From Gracilaria domingensis (taxonomy: Eukaryota; Rhodophyta; Florideophyceae; Gracilariales; Gracilariaceae), in contig VCMS01000420.1 of the NCBI GenBank assembly GCA_022539475.1, positions 37,471 to 65,856 on the forward strand: a DNA stretch of 28,386 nucleotides, given 5' to 3'. The notes under the pieces were generated by a model. It did no database searches. It saw only the letters and a program-made list of their open reading frames with translations, and was not told where the DNA came from. The translations under genes and the position numbers were made by a program. Positions within the stretch are counted from its first letter, which is position 1. Every line of letters begins with the position of its first letter. Positions 8,571 through 17,872 of this stretch are shown piece by piece.

Positions 8571-9728
8571 TCACCAATGGCGCACAAGTATCGCTTTGCG
8601 TTGATTCTTGGTTCGTGTTTGACGACTCCGGAGCATACAAGTAGTACAATGAACAAGGTGTTTGTGAGGAGGGGCGGGATACCTCTGTACGAACCAAAGG
8701 ATTCGGGGTCCAAAGACTCGGAGTGTGTGTGCGAAGAAAACTGGGACCACTCTGCTCAGAAAAAGTCTGATAGAAAGCAGGAAATCCTGAATGAACAAAG
8801 CTTTCCGGAACAAGTTTAGAATACAACGGCAGTACGGATTTAGCCCTCTTCTCCGGTATACCACCCGAGCGGAGAGCGGAACTATGTTGTTGAACGTATG
8901 TTTTGTAGAGAAATAGATCCCAAATGTGTTGATGAGAATGGTGAAGAAGCCGAAGAAGAAACCGCCGGGGAGGAAGGAAATACATGCAGTTTTGAGAGAA
9001 TCCATGACATCGATTGGAGGAGGACGGAGCTGATAGGTGACGAAGATAGAGAGGTTGAGGACGATAAGCCCACCGATGCCCATGCCGAGGTATTTATTCC
9101 TCAGTGCCGAAACGGTGCTGGATGTGTGCGACGGAGTCATTGGACCATATGCGAGTCTACCATACCTTGTGGCGTGAAGAGAGAATGCCAATTCAAACAG
9201 AATAATGTGAAACATAGTTTCGAGCATGCTGTACAGGATTGTCAATCCCAGTTGTGTTTGGCGGGAGGAGCGATCGTAGAGAAGAGCGTGTGTTGTGAGA
9301 GGCTTTATAATCCCATAGAGAGCTCCTATGGCTACTGAAACGAAGAGGGAGAATGCCAAGAGAGAGGATAGCGAGAGCACGTTCAGGGGATTATGTGAAT
9401 AAGACCGAGCCTCTTACATGTAGTTGGGTAGCTCTGAAAGATTCCCAATTGTGTGCAAGAAGGGAGGATGTTCAAGGATTCGGTCATGAATTGAAACTTC
9501 GTGAAGTATGTCATAAACATCACTGAGTTCATCCAGCAGTTCGGGGGATAAAAGGGTCTGGACTCCTCGAACCGTGGCTTCCCCGGTGTCAACGTCGTAC
9601 TTCAGTTGTAGGCAGTTGTCAAAGGTGATGTATGTCCTATGGGGAAATGCGTTGAGATGGATAGGTATGAGAGCAGTTTGGTTGCGAAGCTGTACATGCG
9701 ATACCTTGTGGATGTTTTGGAAGGCCAT
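8571..9728 (-). pseudogene. Multi-pass membrane protein, one in-frame stop
   Basis: ATG at 9728 starts a 104-residue soluble region (MAFQNIHKVSHV...) that ends at TAA 9416-9414. The same frame reopens at once and runs to TGA 8573-8571. The second part opens with four hydrophobic stretches: VLSLSSLLAFSLFVSVAIGA, LGLTILYSMLETMFHIILFE, MGIGGLIVLNLSIFVTY and FLPGGFFFGFFTILINTFGI. There is no ATG after the stop, so a separate second gene is unlikely. Downstream of ~8890 the frame becomes basic and less convincing, and another minus frame is open over 8488-8985, so a frameshift there is possible. A plus-strand frame at 8577-8819 overlaps this end. Family not recognised; the repeated YG/GxG near helices suggests a small membrane enzyme or transporter fragment. 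Confidence 0.5.
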
Positions 9729-10368
9729 TGTGAGCTCTGCTGCCTGTGAGTAGGTAGGAAAGAGGAGAAGAAATGAAGAAAGAAGGGGCGAGGAGAAGAT
9801 ATATTTATTGAGAACGAAACGAGCAGATATTACCTATAAAGAGGTGTATCTAAGGAGCTATATCTATGTTTTGTTTCCTTTAAGGCTTGTAAATTTGAAG
9901 TGAAGAAGGTGTTCATAAACGAGTGGCGAACTTAGCTTCTGTGATGGAAAACCTATGAAGAGACGGAGTACATGAAGAGTAAAATGTAGGGCGATGAAGA
10001 GGATGGAAGAATCATGATATGATGGTAGTGGTAGGATTTCATTTCATATACTACTGGCATGAACCATGTATGAAAAGGGACGCCCTTCTCGCAACGGTTG
10101 GGAGAACATGGAGAATGAGAAGCATAGAGAGTGTTCAAAAGTGAAGAATCGTGCTAGTAAATATGAAAATAATTGCGATGCAGAGGTTGGACGGATATGA
10201 GCGGGTGCGGCGGTACTACAGTGTCATGGGACGAAAGCGTCTACCCTTGGTACACCGTGATCGGTTTGCGAGGGAACGATCAGCGAGTTCTGTTCTTTTC
10301 GGCTTCCCTGATTTCTCTTCTTTCGATATCCCTTCTGCTCTTCTACCAGATCTTCTACCAACGCGACC
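9729..10368. other. Divergent intergenic region
   Basis: 640 bp separate the start of the minus-strand membrane gene from the plus-strand gene at 10369. The left third is purine-rich on the plus strand, so it gives the minus-strand gene a pyrimidine-rich leader. The last ~75 bp before 10369 are pyrimidine-rich on the plus strand. Short frames inside have no coding character. Shared or back-to-back promoters are the simplest reading. Confidence 0.5.
9798..9809 (-). promoter_or_regulatory. TATA-like element for the membrane gene
   Basis: On the minus strand this reads AATAAATATATC, about 70-80 bp upstream of the ATG at 9728 and followed by a long pyrimidine-rich leader. Position and sequence fit a TATA box; the evidence is one motif. 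Confidence 0.3.
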
Positions 10369-11190
10369 ATGAGCGATGATGATTCGCGTTCGAACATTAG
10401 GTGGCCGTGGGAGTCGGACGAAGGGGTACGGTCGCACAAGAAGTTAAAGAGTGTGTTCGAGGAGGAGGAAGAAAAGGACGAGCTGGACTGGTGGGCCACT
10501 GCAGTGCTGGGGTGTGCCGGAGCGATGGGGACGCGCATGGGAGAGGACGTGGGTGGACTGACGAAGAAGGTGACAGGGTTCGTGGTAAGGGAACTGAGGG
10601 GGATGAAAGAGGAGCAGAAGAAGATGATGAAACGCATTGAGGATCTGGAGGGGAGCTCGAAGGAGGTGAATGGGAGGAAGAAGGGCGGGGTAGGGGGTGT
10701 GGAGGGTGTGGAGGGAACGCCGGTAACTCCGGCGCCGAAGACGAAGATCGTGAACGGCGTTCGGGTAGGAGTGTGCATCGGAAGCGAGGACGAGGATGCG
10801 AGAGACTTTGTACCGGCGACGGATAGTTTTGGGGCGGATGAGGTGATGGAGGGAGAATTGGTGAGGAGGAGAGGTCTGAAGAGGAAGGTTGGCGAGAAGA
10901 GGCCGATCCAACCGAGGAGCGTGGGGGTAGAAGAGGATGAAATTCAGCCGAAGGTGGAGAACAAGAAAGGAAAAGGGGATAGTAAGAAGAAGACACGGGT
11001 TGGGTTCAGGACTATTCCGAAGCCGGTGTGGAAAGGGAGCAGTGTTGTTGGATACGAGGAGAAGTGGAGCTGGGAGGATGTTGTGGAGGATGAGGAGGAA
11101 ACGGTTGAGAATGATGATGGGAAAGAATTTCGTACGCTATCATTCGCGGATGTGGAGGTAGAGGAAGGAGATGAAGGTGCTTTACTTTGA
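10369..11190 (+). CDS. Acidic nuclear-type protein, unknown, intact
   Basis: 273 residues from an ATG in good context (CGACCATGAG) after a pyrimidine-rich leader. The frame is unbroken. Residues 1-40 are charged with an EEEEEK run. Residues 40-65 contain a short ordered segment, DWWATAVLGCAGAMG. Residues 65-95 are predicted coiled coil (GMKEEQKKMMKRIEDLE). A Gly/Val-rich linker, a possible ordered piece around KIVNGVRVGVCIGSEDED and a basic RRGLKRKVGEKRP stretch, a plausible nuclear localisation signal, follow. The C-terminal 60 residues are acidic. The layout suggests a chromatin or transcription-associated protein, but no family is recognised. Its intact frame contrasts with neighbours on both sides that carry stops. 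Confidence 0.65.
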   Translation: MSDDDSRSNIRWPWESDEGVRSHKKLKSVFEEEEEKDELDWWATAVLGCAGAMGTRMGEDVGGLTKKVTGFVVRELRGMKEEQKKMMKRIEDLEGSSKEVNGRKKGGVGGVEGVEGTPVTPAPKTKIVNGVRVGVCIGSEDEDARDFVPATDSFGADEVMEGELVRRRGLKRKVGEKRPIQPRSVGVEEDEIQPKVENKKGKGDSKKKTRVGFRTIPKPVWKGSSVVGYEEKWSWEDVVEDEEETVENDDGKEFRTLSFADVEVEEGDEGALL

Positions 11191-11942
11191 TTGAGGTGAT
11201 ACAGTAGTTGCCGGGTTGATGGAGGTAGAAAAGCGTTGGGGGAATGGATGTGCGCAACTACCATTTCATGAATGTTGTACTAGCCAGAGTTAGTTTACAT
11301 TCATGATGTGTGTTTATTTCCAATCGACAAGTATGCAAGTGTCGTTGGTAGCTTCCAGATCGAGCTACCACCTAATCCGTCTGAGTATACTAGGTACAAA
11401 AACTTTCATGTCATGGAGGTGAACTAGCAATTATGTCCGCTTTCACTCATTCTACAAATTCTGTAGTATTGCTTGAATAAATGAAAGTATGGTATCCAAA
11501 AAATTTTATTTTTTGGCTTGCACATAGCCGTACATTCAATTCTTTGCACATTTTTTAACGATTCAATCCACAAAATAGCATTCTAGCCTCTTGACATAGC
11601 GTTCCGAAAACACAGACGTAACAGGAGGCGCAATTGTCGGCGCTGCGCCGAGATGTAGAAATGTAAATGTTCTTGATTTCTATTTTTTATTTGTAATTTA
11701 AATTAATTGGATCGTCTAGGACCCCCGACGTAGTCGTTCGAATACGTGTGCACGTATGCGGAAGCCTTGGTAACCTCTGGCGACGGCCAGTGAGAGCGAC
11801 GAAAGAAAATGGGCGCCGTGGGCTCCAGCTCAACAGGTGGAAAGCACTAGACTCTTTAACTTAGTGCTTTTCACCTGTTCAGCTGGGGGCGTGAAGTGCA
11901 GGAAGTTTTCTTCTTCGAGCTCAACACGGGCCCACACGTTCG
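11191..11942. other. Gene-free region with small hairpins
   Basis: No coding frame is supported. It holds TGGTAGCT...AGCTACCA at 11346-11370, a nearly self-complementary CCAAAAAAT/ATTTTTTGG at 11496-11516, an imperfect CATGAATGT...ACATTCATG pair near 11267-11306, and the large hairpin listed separately at 11825. The stretch 11430-11720 is AT-rich. It may contain the 3' end of the gene at 10369 and the promoter of the gene at 11943. Confidence 0.55.
11825..11886. repeat. Hairpin with 26-bp arms
   Basis: CCAGCTCAACAGGTGGAAAG on the left pairs with the complement of CTTTTCACCTGTTCAGCTGG on the right, with three mismatches and a ten-base loop. It ends 57 bp before the ATG at 11943, so it lies in the promoter or 5' leader of that gene. 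Confidence 0.82.
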
Positions 11943-13013
11943 ATGACGACAAATTCGGTTCGTGCAGAAGATGCGGGGGACTGGCCAATCGAGAGGATTG
12001 AAACTGCACTAGCAAAGGCGTTAGCATCAAACTCGTGTAAGTGGGTTCCTACTTGTTTGCTGTCTCCGATCAACATAGGCTCCCATATCCACATCGAGGA
12101 AGCTAAGTTCACGGGAGCAATCATGGGAGACGATCAACCCAACGCTGTTTATCCTCTGTACATAGTGGAAGACACTTCTAGAGCTCCAATTGTCGTTTCT
12201 GGTCATCTGCGTTTCGCTTATGTCTGCTTTCAAGGTTGCATGTTAATCTACGCAAAGGTACTGGACGTCCCCTACGACGTAGCACTGGATCACGCGGTTT
12301 TCGTATACCTCGCACTCCGGAGAACAGAAGTTGCACCTCGTCAGCTGGGAATTATGTCTCAAGTCCTCATGTACCGAAGAGCAAGAGAGATATGGAAAGA
12401 ACGCCATGAGTGAACGTCAAGCGTAGTTCGCCCTAAACGAAATCCTCTTGCATGGAATCTGCCGCGAGCGTTTACAGAACTCTGTGGATCCGGAAGGTAC
12501 GTTTCTGAAGCAGATCATTTTGTTGTGAAACGCAATTGGAAGTATGTCAAAGGAGCAAATGCACTAGAGCAAGCTGCGGTTGTAGATATGTTATGGATCT
12601 GGGAGTCCCGCGGAATCCTTTTCCTTAGTCTTACTGATTTACTCCCACTAGGCAGAAGCGATCGGAAAGAACTGAACCGCAATGATGTGAAGATTCACAG
12701 GCGTTTGAGGTGGGTGCTTCCGTCCTCGGAACTGAGCTCGAAGTTGGTAAACAGCGAAACACCTGAATATTCAGAAAGAGCTGCATATCGCTGCTCATCA
12801 GAGCCTTCTACAACTGAGGCGTGTGTTTTTGGGGCTAATGATGCGCGGGTATACGGGTATACGGGAACTACTCGATCTGAAGCGATTTACGATGAAGTCT
12901 CCAACGAAATGAATGTTGAAGATAGGTTAGGTGAAGTAATTGAGCACCTGGAGGCGGTGAAGAGAGGAGCTGAATCGGCTCTGCGCTTGTTAAATAAAAA
13001 CCAAGCTCTTTGA
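11943..13013 (+). pseudogene. Unknown protein with weak ParB-like motif, one stop
   Basis: ATG at 11943 opens 156 codons to a TGA at 12411-12413. The same frame then continues without a stop for 199 more codons to the TGA at 13011-13013. The 37 codons right after the internal TGA lack an ATG but read as ordinary protein (VVRPKRNPLAWNL), so this was probably one ~356-residue protein. Residues 82-96, PIVVSGHLRFAYVCF, resemble the GxHR signature of ParB-like proteins, and the preceding strand VYPLYIVED could be its partner. This is weaker than in the gene at 5356. The C-terminal part ends in a coiled-coil-like helix (EVIEHLEAVKRGAESAL). AATAAA-like sequence lies just before the end. Function unassigned. 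Confidence 0.5.
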
Positions 13014-13094
13014 ATCGTAAAGTTTCGTTTGCGGATACAGGGGATTGCAGTTTGCAAGCATCACCAACAGGAATGATACGAATCCACTTAAATT

Positions 13095-13286
13095 TTGGCA
13101 GGACCTTTCTGTGCTTTAGATAACAAGCTGGCCAAAGAATACAAATCATTGAGCCTGAGCCCGCAAGAGCAGTATGAAGCAGAGAATCTCACCGTTACGA
13201 GACGCCTTTTAAATGAGGTTTGCGTGCATACTTCGAAAGCGTCAGGACTGTCCGAAACCACAGGTTGTCTGCTAGGCACTTACTGA
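13095..13286 (+). pseudogene. Short coding-like remnant downstream
   Basis: In the same frame as 11943-13013, beyond three closely spaced stops (13011, 13074, 13089), 63 codons read as plausible protein (LDNKLAKEYKSLSLSPQEQ, then NLTVTRRLLNEV). There is no ATG. It may be the decayed former C-terminus of the upstream gene or a chance frame. Confidence 0.22.
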
Positions 13287-14551
13287 ACAACGATATAGTT
13301 TTCATGACTGCGCGCTTTAAGACGCTTTTCAGAGGACAATGCCATTGCAATGGAACTAATATTGACAATCAAAATACACAGACGCGCGAAGAGAGGAGCG
13401 ATATGACGGCGTTTGCGCATCTTGTGCTGAAAGGGGTGTTCTTCGTGTTTACGATACTCACAGTGATCGGGCAACGGTCGAATCAGATCGTCCGAGTTGA
13501 GGAAAACATTGTGTGCGGGCGAACGGACGATAGCAGAAGAGATCATGACGAGATAAAAGTCGGCTGATGACGGTTATCAAGTTGGCTGTTACTAGTGCGG
13601 TGGGCGGAGAAGTGATGACAGTGTTGAGAATATCGCTCTGAAACTAGAATGGTGGACAAAGTGGACCACAGAGTGACGGCAAAACCATCGGTGATAGACT
13701 TAAGACGAGGTTCTTCTGCAATGGAACAAAGATGTTGGTGTGTTGAGATGGCCTTGTTCGGTTGCATTTGGGTCGGATGTCAAAACACCTGTTGTCCTGA
13801 AGCTCATTCCGAGGAGTATCGAAAAGCTTGTATCTCTGCGTCTGGGAGACTGAAGTCACCAACCTTGGGGCCCTCGTACATCATGCGAATCATGTATGAT
13901 ACCCATCGATGAGATATCGGGCTAGAGCTGTTTAAAATGACTTCCAATCGGGGGAGGAACCAAGTCTCGTCGACGATAGTCGACTTTCTCCCTTTGCGAT
14001 ATAGTCTTCTTCCCTCGATACTCCCAGAATGCCGCGGGCAATGCTCATTGTGCACATTGTGCTTTGGAAGCGGAGCGGGTGCAACGGCGGTAGACGAAAT
14101 CATCTGTGAGTGTGGGTTTGATGTCTCCCTATTTACTGCCGTCGACTGATGGGCCGGTGTAATGGGCCGGTGTGGCGGTGGATGGTCGTTGCCTACGCTG
14201 CTCGTTTCCAGACACAGTGGGTAAGAGGTACATTATGCCCATGAAGGACTTCATCTCTGTTGTGAAGGAGGGCATTGGGTGAGGGAAAAGGGGAGCGCTG
14301 GCCGAAGTCAGATTCGCGAGAAAAGGTGTGAGTTCCAAAAGATGCGGGGATCCCAAGAGCCAAGCAGTATAGTGAGAAAACGTCCTGGAAGTTTACTTCT
14401 TAAGTTGGTAGTCTACTGAGCTAGAAGCCACCTTTTACCGCATGTTTCAAACTACAGAGAGAACCAACTAAAATCTTGTTCATAGGATAAACCTTTCGGG
14501 GTGCGTATCCACTCCACAAAACAAACCATCTACGCTTCGAAGGACAATTGT
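13287..14551. other. Gene-poor region
   Basis: Only short competing frames on both strands are present and none carries a motif I trust. Minus-strand frames around 13280-13546, 13804-14103 and 14129-14356 have moderately protein-like composition and could be fragments of a decayed gene. Their order and frames do not join into a recognisable protein. GGGCCGGTGTAATGGGCCGGTGT near 14151-14174 is a short direct repeat. Confidence 0.4.
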
Positions 14552-15481
14552 TCAGTTCTCACTCATAGACTGACCAATATGTCCACCAGCACGGCTACGG
14601 CGCGTCTTCAGGTGGCGTTTCAGCACTGCTGCAGAGCACCACCTATTGGGATCGTCATAACTCGTATTGCAGTGCAGAGAAACTGACGAACCATTCTTTG
14701 CGTACTTCGCGTAATGCCCGGCACGTACCAATCCTTTGCAATCCACGTCCGGGCACGCACATTCTATAGCGGCATCGTAGTACTTGCATTTCCAAACCTC
14801 TACCGTAACACCGTCCTCACCAAGAAATACATCTTCGGTGGCACTCCTAAACACAAGACGTCCAGATCGCGGTGAGTTATCATCATTAGGCCACTCAGCG
14901 GAAGAGGCGGACTGGTCTTTCGAAACATAGGACGAACGAGAAGAGGAAAAAGACAATGGCATCATCCCGAAAAGGTGCGGCATGGGAGCAAGCTGAGGAT
15001 TATCGGAGCTGCGAGGTAGGCGTTCATCGGTACTGACGGATTCATGTTCATCGGTGCTCACGGATTCAAGTTCATCGGTGCCCACGGATTCAGCTCCATC
15101 AGGATTCGTCATCGGTTGGATTCAGCTCATCGGTGGTCACGGATTCAGGTTCATCGGTGCCCACGGATTCAGGTTCATCAGAGTTGTCGGATTCAGGTTC
15201 ACAGGGCTATTGGATTCAAGTTCATCGGTGCTCACAGATTCAGGTTCATCGGTGCTGGCGGATTCAAGTTCATCGGTGTTGACTGATTCAAAACCTGTGG
15301 TGACGACCGATTCAGGTTCACCAGAGCTCCGAGATTGGGGTTCAACAGCGCTGACCGAGTCAGGATCGGCGGTGCTATCGAATGACGGATTATCGGCAAG
15401 ACGGAGTGCTTGGAAGTCCATCTCCAGCTCACTAGGCGTTACAGCGTCACAGATCTTGCTGGCCTTACTCCTAGTAATCAT
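14552..15481 (-). pseudogene. Cys-rich protein with Ser/Thr/Asp/Glu repeats, frame-disrupted
   Basis: The probable start is ATG 15481 (MITRSKASKICDAVTP). After ~55 residues a low-complexity region repeats an eight-residue unit of the type ESVSTDEL. The reading frame leaves the repeat near 15205, passes two TGA codons (15139-15137 and one just after), and re-enters the repeat frame near 15105. In the neighbouring frame the same stretch keeps the acidic repeat, so two small compensating indels are the simplest explanation. The C-terminal ~100 residues are ordered: WKCKYYDAAIECACPDVDC, then GHY, HC and a final RHLKTRRSRAGGH basic segment, which suggests a metal-binding domain. The frame ends with TGA at 14552. 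No family recognised. Whether the protein is still made depends on confirming the indels. Confidence 0.5.
15023..15380. repeat. 24-bp tandem repeat inside a gene
   Basis: The plus-strand unit is close to CGGATTCAGGTTCATCGGTG followed by CTCA, repeated about a dozen times. The left two-thirds are nearly regular and copies from ~15300 rightwards are degenerate. On the minus strand in the gene's frame it encodes ESVSTDEL-like octapeptides. Because the unit is a multiple of three, copy-number change would keep the frame; the two frame breaks therefore need small indels. Confidence 0.85.
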
Positions 15482-15803
15482 CTTGAAAATCGTGAAACAC
15501 TTTCCAGGTTGAACGTATGATGTACAAAACAGGATGAACGACAAGTTTCATCATGGGCATGAGGATGAGCGCGATTCGGCTTTTATACCGTGAATGTGTG
15601 AGCAAGAACAAGCACGTTGCCGATAGACACAAGCGTGCGGAGCTCAAGTAACCATACTCATAGCCACACTCTTTTTTGATATTCGCAGTTGTGGTGGGAA
15701 CGGTTGTCAACAATCGGATGAAGTGCGGAAGCACGTTCGTAGGTTATTTGCAGCGTAAAGCGGCACACTTTACACCTTGAGCGTATACGCCGCTTCCTGC
15801 CTC

Positions 15804-15852
15804 GTCATGAAGATCATGTGCAAGAGAGTCTGTTGTACATGATCCTCATGAC
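15804..15852. repeat. Hairpin with 16-bp arms
   Basis: GTCATGAAGATCATGT pairs with ACATGATCCTCATGAC with one mismatch and a 17-base loop. It is followed by GGCTGTCAATC...ATGACAGCC, a second, looser inverted pair that ends at ~15914. Confidence 0.75.
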
Positions 15853-15986
15853 ACGGCTGTCAATCGGCAACCGTTCGCCCTCGCCCATGGCACAAACGAG
15901 TCACAATGACAGCCCTAATCCGTTTGTTTGCAAATACCGTGCATTGTACATGGCCCATACTCTTATTTCTTGTCTGCAGCTTCAGC

Positions 15987-16063
15987 AATACGTCTAAAGT
16001 CAACTCTAGACGTATTTCCACTTTTGTGAATGTGGCAAGTCGCCTCTAGACGTATTTCCATTT
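15987..16063. repeat. Direct repeats of CTCTAGACGTATTTCCA, 40-bp period
   Basis: Copies at 16004-16020 and 16044-16060 sit in 33-bp blocks that are nearly identical (AGTC..CTCTAGACGTATTTCCA.TTTTG). The first copy also forms an inverted pair with AATACGTCTA at 15987. A related half-site, TCTAGACGTC, recurs near 16270. These may be remains of the ends of a small transposon or a protein-binding array. Confidence 0.6.
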
Positions 16064-16282
16064 TTGACAAGGTGCTTCCGCTGTGGGTACTTCTTAATCT
16101 GTTCAGAACTAAGTCGGGAAGACAAACTTCACTGATTCCTGCAGCACTCAGATGCGGTTCGTTTCATACGATAGTAGTTATAACAGTGTCATATGGATAT
16201 ATATATAGCAACACACACAAGCTGTTTCAAGGTGTGCAAATTCAGAAATACGTCGGGGAGTCTATTCTAGACGTCCAATATC

Positions 16283-16939
16283 TCAAACGTCTTTAAACTT
16301 CTGAAGTTGAGCGGATGGCTTCGAGGGATCAATCAAATTTGATGTCTGTTGCCGTGAACGGGGATAACAGGTTGAATTTTCTACTAATAGAACGATTGCG
16401 CAAGGATCTGCAGCCGATGATCTGCTGATATTCCCAAGACGAGAGGCAAGTATGCCGTTGACGATCTCTGCCATATGAGCAACATGGCCTACGCGAACTG
16501 ACCAAACTCCCTGGCCGGTATAACCGTGGCGAAGATACACAGCAACACCAATTAACTCTTTGAAGATTGCAACACGCATCGCTATATCTGTAAGCATATA
16601 ACCTGAAGAAGAACTTTCATTTCCTAGGGTGGACCAGTAGAAAGAAAAGAGAGAGAATACAGCGGCACTTCCTCCCATACACGATGCTCGATACTGGGGC
16701 TTTCGAAGGAGACTGGCCAACGCTGCGGTTGTAGCAATACCAACTATCCTCCATGATAAATACAGCACCGCGATTTCCCACGAATTCAGAAATCGACAAC
16801 ACGCCTGAGCACTGACCCATGCCAATAGGAAGTTTCTGATCAGATGCTTTGCATCGAGATGTGTGAAGACAGATGTAAGCACAACGTGGGCGCGATTCTT
16901 TTTTAAGGCATCAGACGAGAGATCGAAGTTTCTCACCAT
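16283..16939 (-). CDS. Rhomboid-family intramembrane protease-like protein
   Basis: 218 residues, ATG at 16939 with an in-frame stop just upstream. Residues 10-40 match the rhomboid entry region: LTSVFTHLDAKHLIRNFLLA has the conserved HxxxN (H32, N36) of transmembrane helix 2. Two or three hydrophobic helices follow. MGGSAAVFSLFSFY carries the expected GxS nucleophile at S91 (Ala replaces the usual second Gly), and VGHVAHMAEIVNGILASRL supplies H155 of the Ser-His dyad. Rhomboids cleave transmembrane segments in secretory, mitochondrial or plastid membranes. There is no clear targeting peptide and the protein starts very close to the first helix, so an upstream exon or N-terminal loss is possible. 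The tail after ~170 is Ser-rich. The frame is intact. Substrate unknown. Confidence 0.72.
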   Translation of the reverse strand: MVRNFDLSSDALKKNRAHVVLTSVFTHLDAKHLIRNFLLAWVSAQACCRFLNSWEIAVLYLSWRIVGIATTAALASLLRKPQYRASCMGGSAAVFSLFSFYWSTLGNESSSSGYMLTDIAMRVAIFKELIGVAVYLRHGYTGQGVWSVRVGHVAHMAEIVNGILASRLGNISRSSAADPCAIVLLVENSTCYPRSRQQTSNLIDPSKPSAQLQKFKDV

Positions 16940-17197
16940 GAATTTCTAGAATGAGCTCCGTTTCGTTATTTCGTAAGCTCCTATGCTGGCGCGTAATGAC
17001 ATGAAGACCAACAAAGGTGCTGCCAATATTCCCAAGCCCTATGCTCGTGTCTCAAAGGACCCGAATTCGCCCAAGAAAGTGCAAAATAAACTTCTGGTGC
17101 ATGCTCTTGTTTTAACCGCGTGTTGGTCGCACGCGATGCGCGAAAGAACAGGCGAGCAGAGGGAGGAATAAAACAAGGGAGCAGGCACAAAGGAACT

Positions 17198-17376
17198 CCA
17201 ACAGTCTCTGTTGGGTTCTGCCTCCGGACACTAGCGGTCTCCCGCTGTGTCCGGGTATTCATTATGCCCTCCCGGGCAAGACAGCAAGGACAGAGCAGCC
17301 GCTTTAGGCTGTAATTCTGTCTTGTCCCCAAACGGGAAAGCAATTCAAACTACAGGCCACCCAGACTCTGAGTGGG
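17198..17376. repeat. Run of small inverted repeats
   Basis: In order: CCAACAG-TCT-CTGTTGG (17198-17214); CGGACACTAGCGG facing CCGCTGTGTCCG (17225-17251); GCCC-TCC-CGGGC near 17265; GGGCAAGACAG at ~17274 facing CTGTCTTGTCCC near 17325; CACCC...GTGGGTG at ~17356-17376. The density is well above what ordinary sequence gives. No known RNA family is recognised. Confidence 0.6.
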
Positions 17377-17381
17377 TGATT

Positions 17382-17762
17382 CTAGCTGTGCTGCTGTAGC
17401 TCCCCACGCATGCGCATACGCAACCATGCGGCTATTAACACCGCGTCTGTTGCGTCATCCAGGACGTTACGCTGCTGGGCACGTTCAGAATCGATGCGTT
17501 GCATACGCAACGCAGCGTCGAACGTGGGCGCTTCTCTAGTTTTAATTAATTCGACACCTGTGGAACTTTCAGAAGCCCCGGAATCTAGAAGCTCCACTGC
17601 CATGGGGATAAATGCAACAAACGTGGGACAACTCCGGATGTTTCGTAGCTTCGAACATGAGCTCTTCGTTCCACATGTCACCCGATGCAAAAGTTTTGCA
17701 GATTTGAGAAGAAGTTTGAATCTACGAACGCTTCCACATATGTAGTGAACACTGCGCAGCAT
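17382..17762 (-). CDS. Doubtful ORF, unknown
   Basis: 126 residues from ATG 17762. The C-terminal half (DAALRMQRIDSERAQQRN, then DDATDAVLIAAWLRMRM) looks helical and protein-like. A plus-strand frame, 17410-17745, is open over the same DNA with similar plausibility, so at most one is real. No motif decides. Both may be chance. Confidence 0.2.
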   Translation of the reverse strand: MLRSVHYICGSVRRFKLLLKSAKLLHRVTCGTKSSCSKLRNIRSCPTFVAFIPMAVELLDSGASESSTGVELIKTREAPTFDAALRMQRIDSERAQQRNVLDDATDAVLIAAWLRMRMRGELQQHS

Positions 17763-17872
17763 CACGAAGTTGTGACGTGAATTGACAAGATGCAGGCTAG
17801 CTTTGTGAACGGTACCCTTGACGGTATCCCTAAGCGTACCCGTTGGTAGATGGCCAGGACGCTAGGCTTGCC

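Larger units (their letters stand above)
15482..16282. other. Intergenic region with hairpin and direct repeats
   Basis: This lies between two minus-strand genes and should hold the promoter of the gene starting at 15481 and the 3' end of the rhomboid gene. No credible frame is seen. It contains a palindromic GCGTATACGC at 15781, a hairpin at 15804 and a pair of 33-bp direct repeats near 16000, listed separately. Confidence 0.5.
16940..17872. other. Intergenic region rich in short hairpins
   Basis: Apart from the weak frame at 17382-17762 this stretch has no supported gene. A 62-codon plus frame at 16983 and a 120-codon minus frame over 16981-17343 compete with each other and show no motif. 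A dense run of small inverted repeats at 17198-17376 is listed separately. No tRNA could be fitted to the GC-rich stem region. Confidence 0.45.

Noticed and set aside
10224..10996. Pro/Ser-rich minus frames opposite 10369-11190
   Set aside because: They mirror the Glu/Gly-rich codons of the plus-strand gene and have no independent support.
14129..14356. PiggyBac-type transposase fragment
   Set aside because: A short segment resembles the N-terminal region of that family, but no catalytic Asp context or continuing frame was found.
15023..15380. CRISPR array
   Set aside because: The 24-bp units are contiguous without spacers and encode an acidic octapeptide repeat.
17215..17345. tRNA gene
   Set aside because: Stems are present but no T-loop GTTCRA, anticodon arm or acceptor pairing could be fitted.
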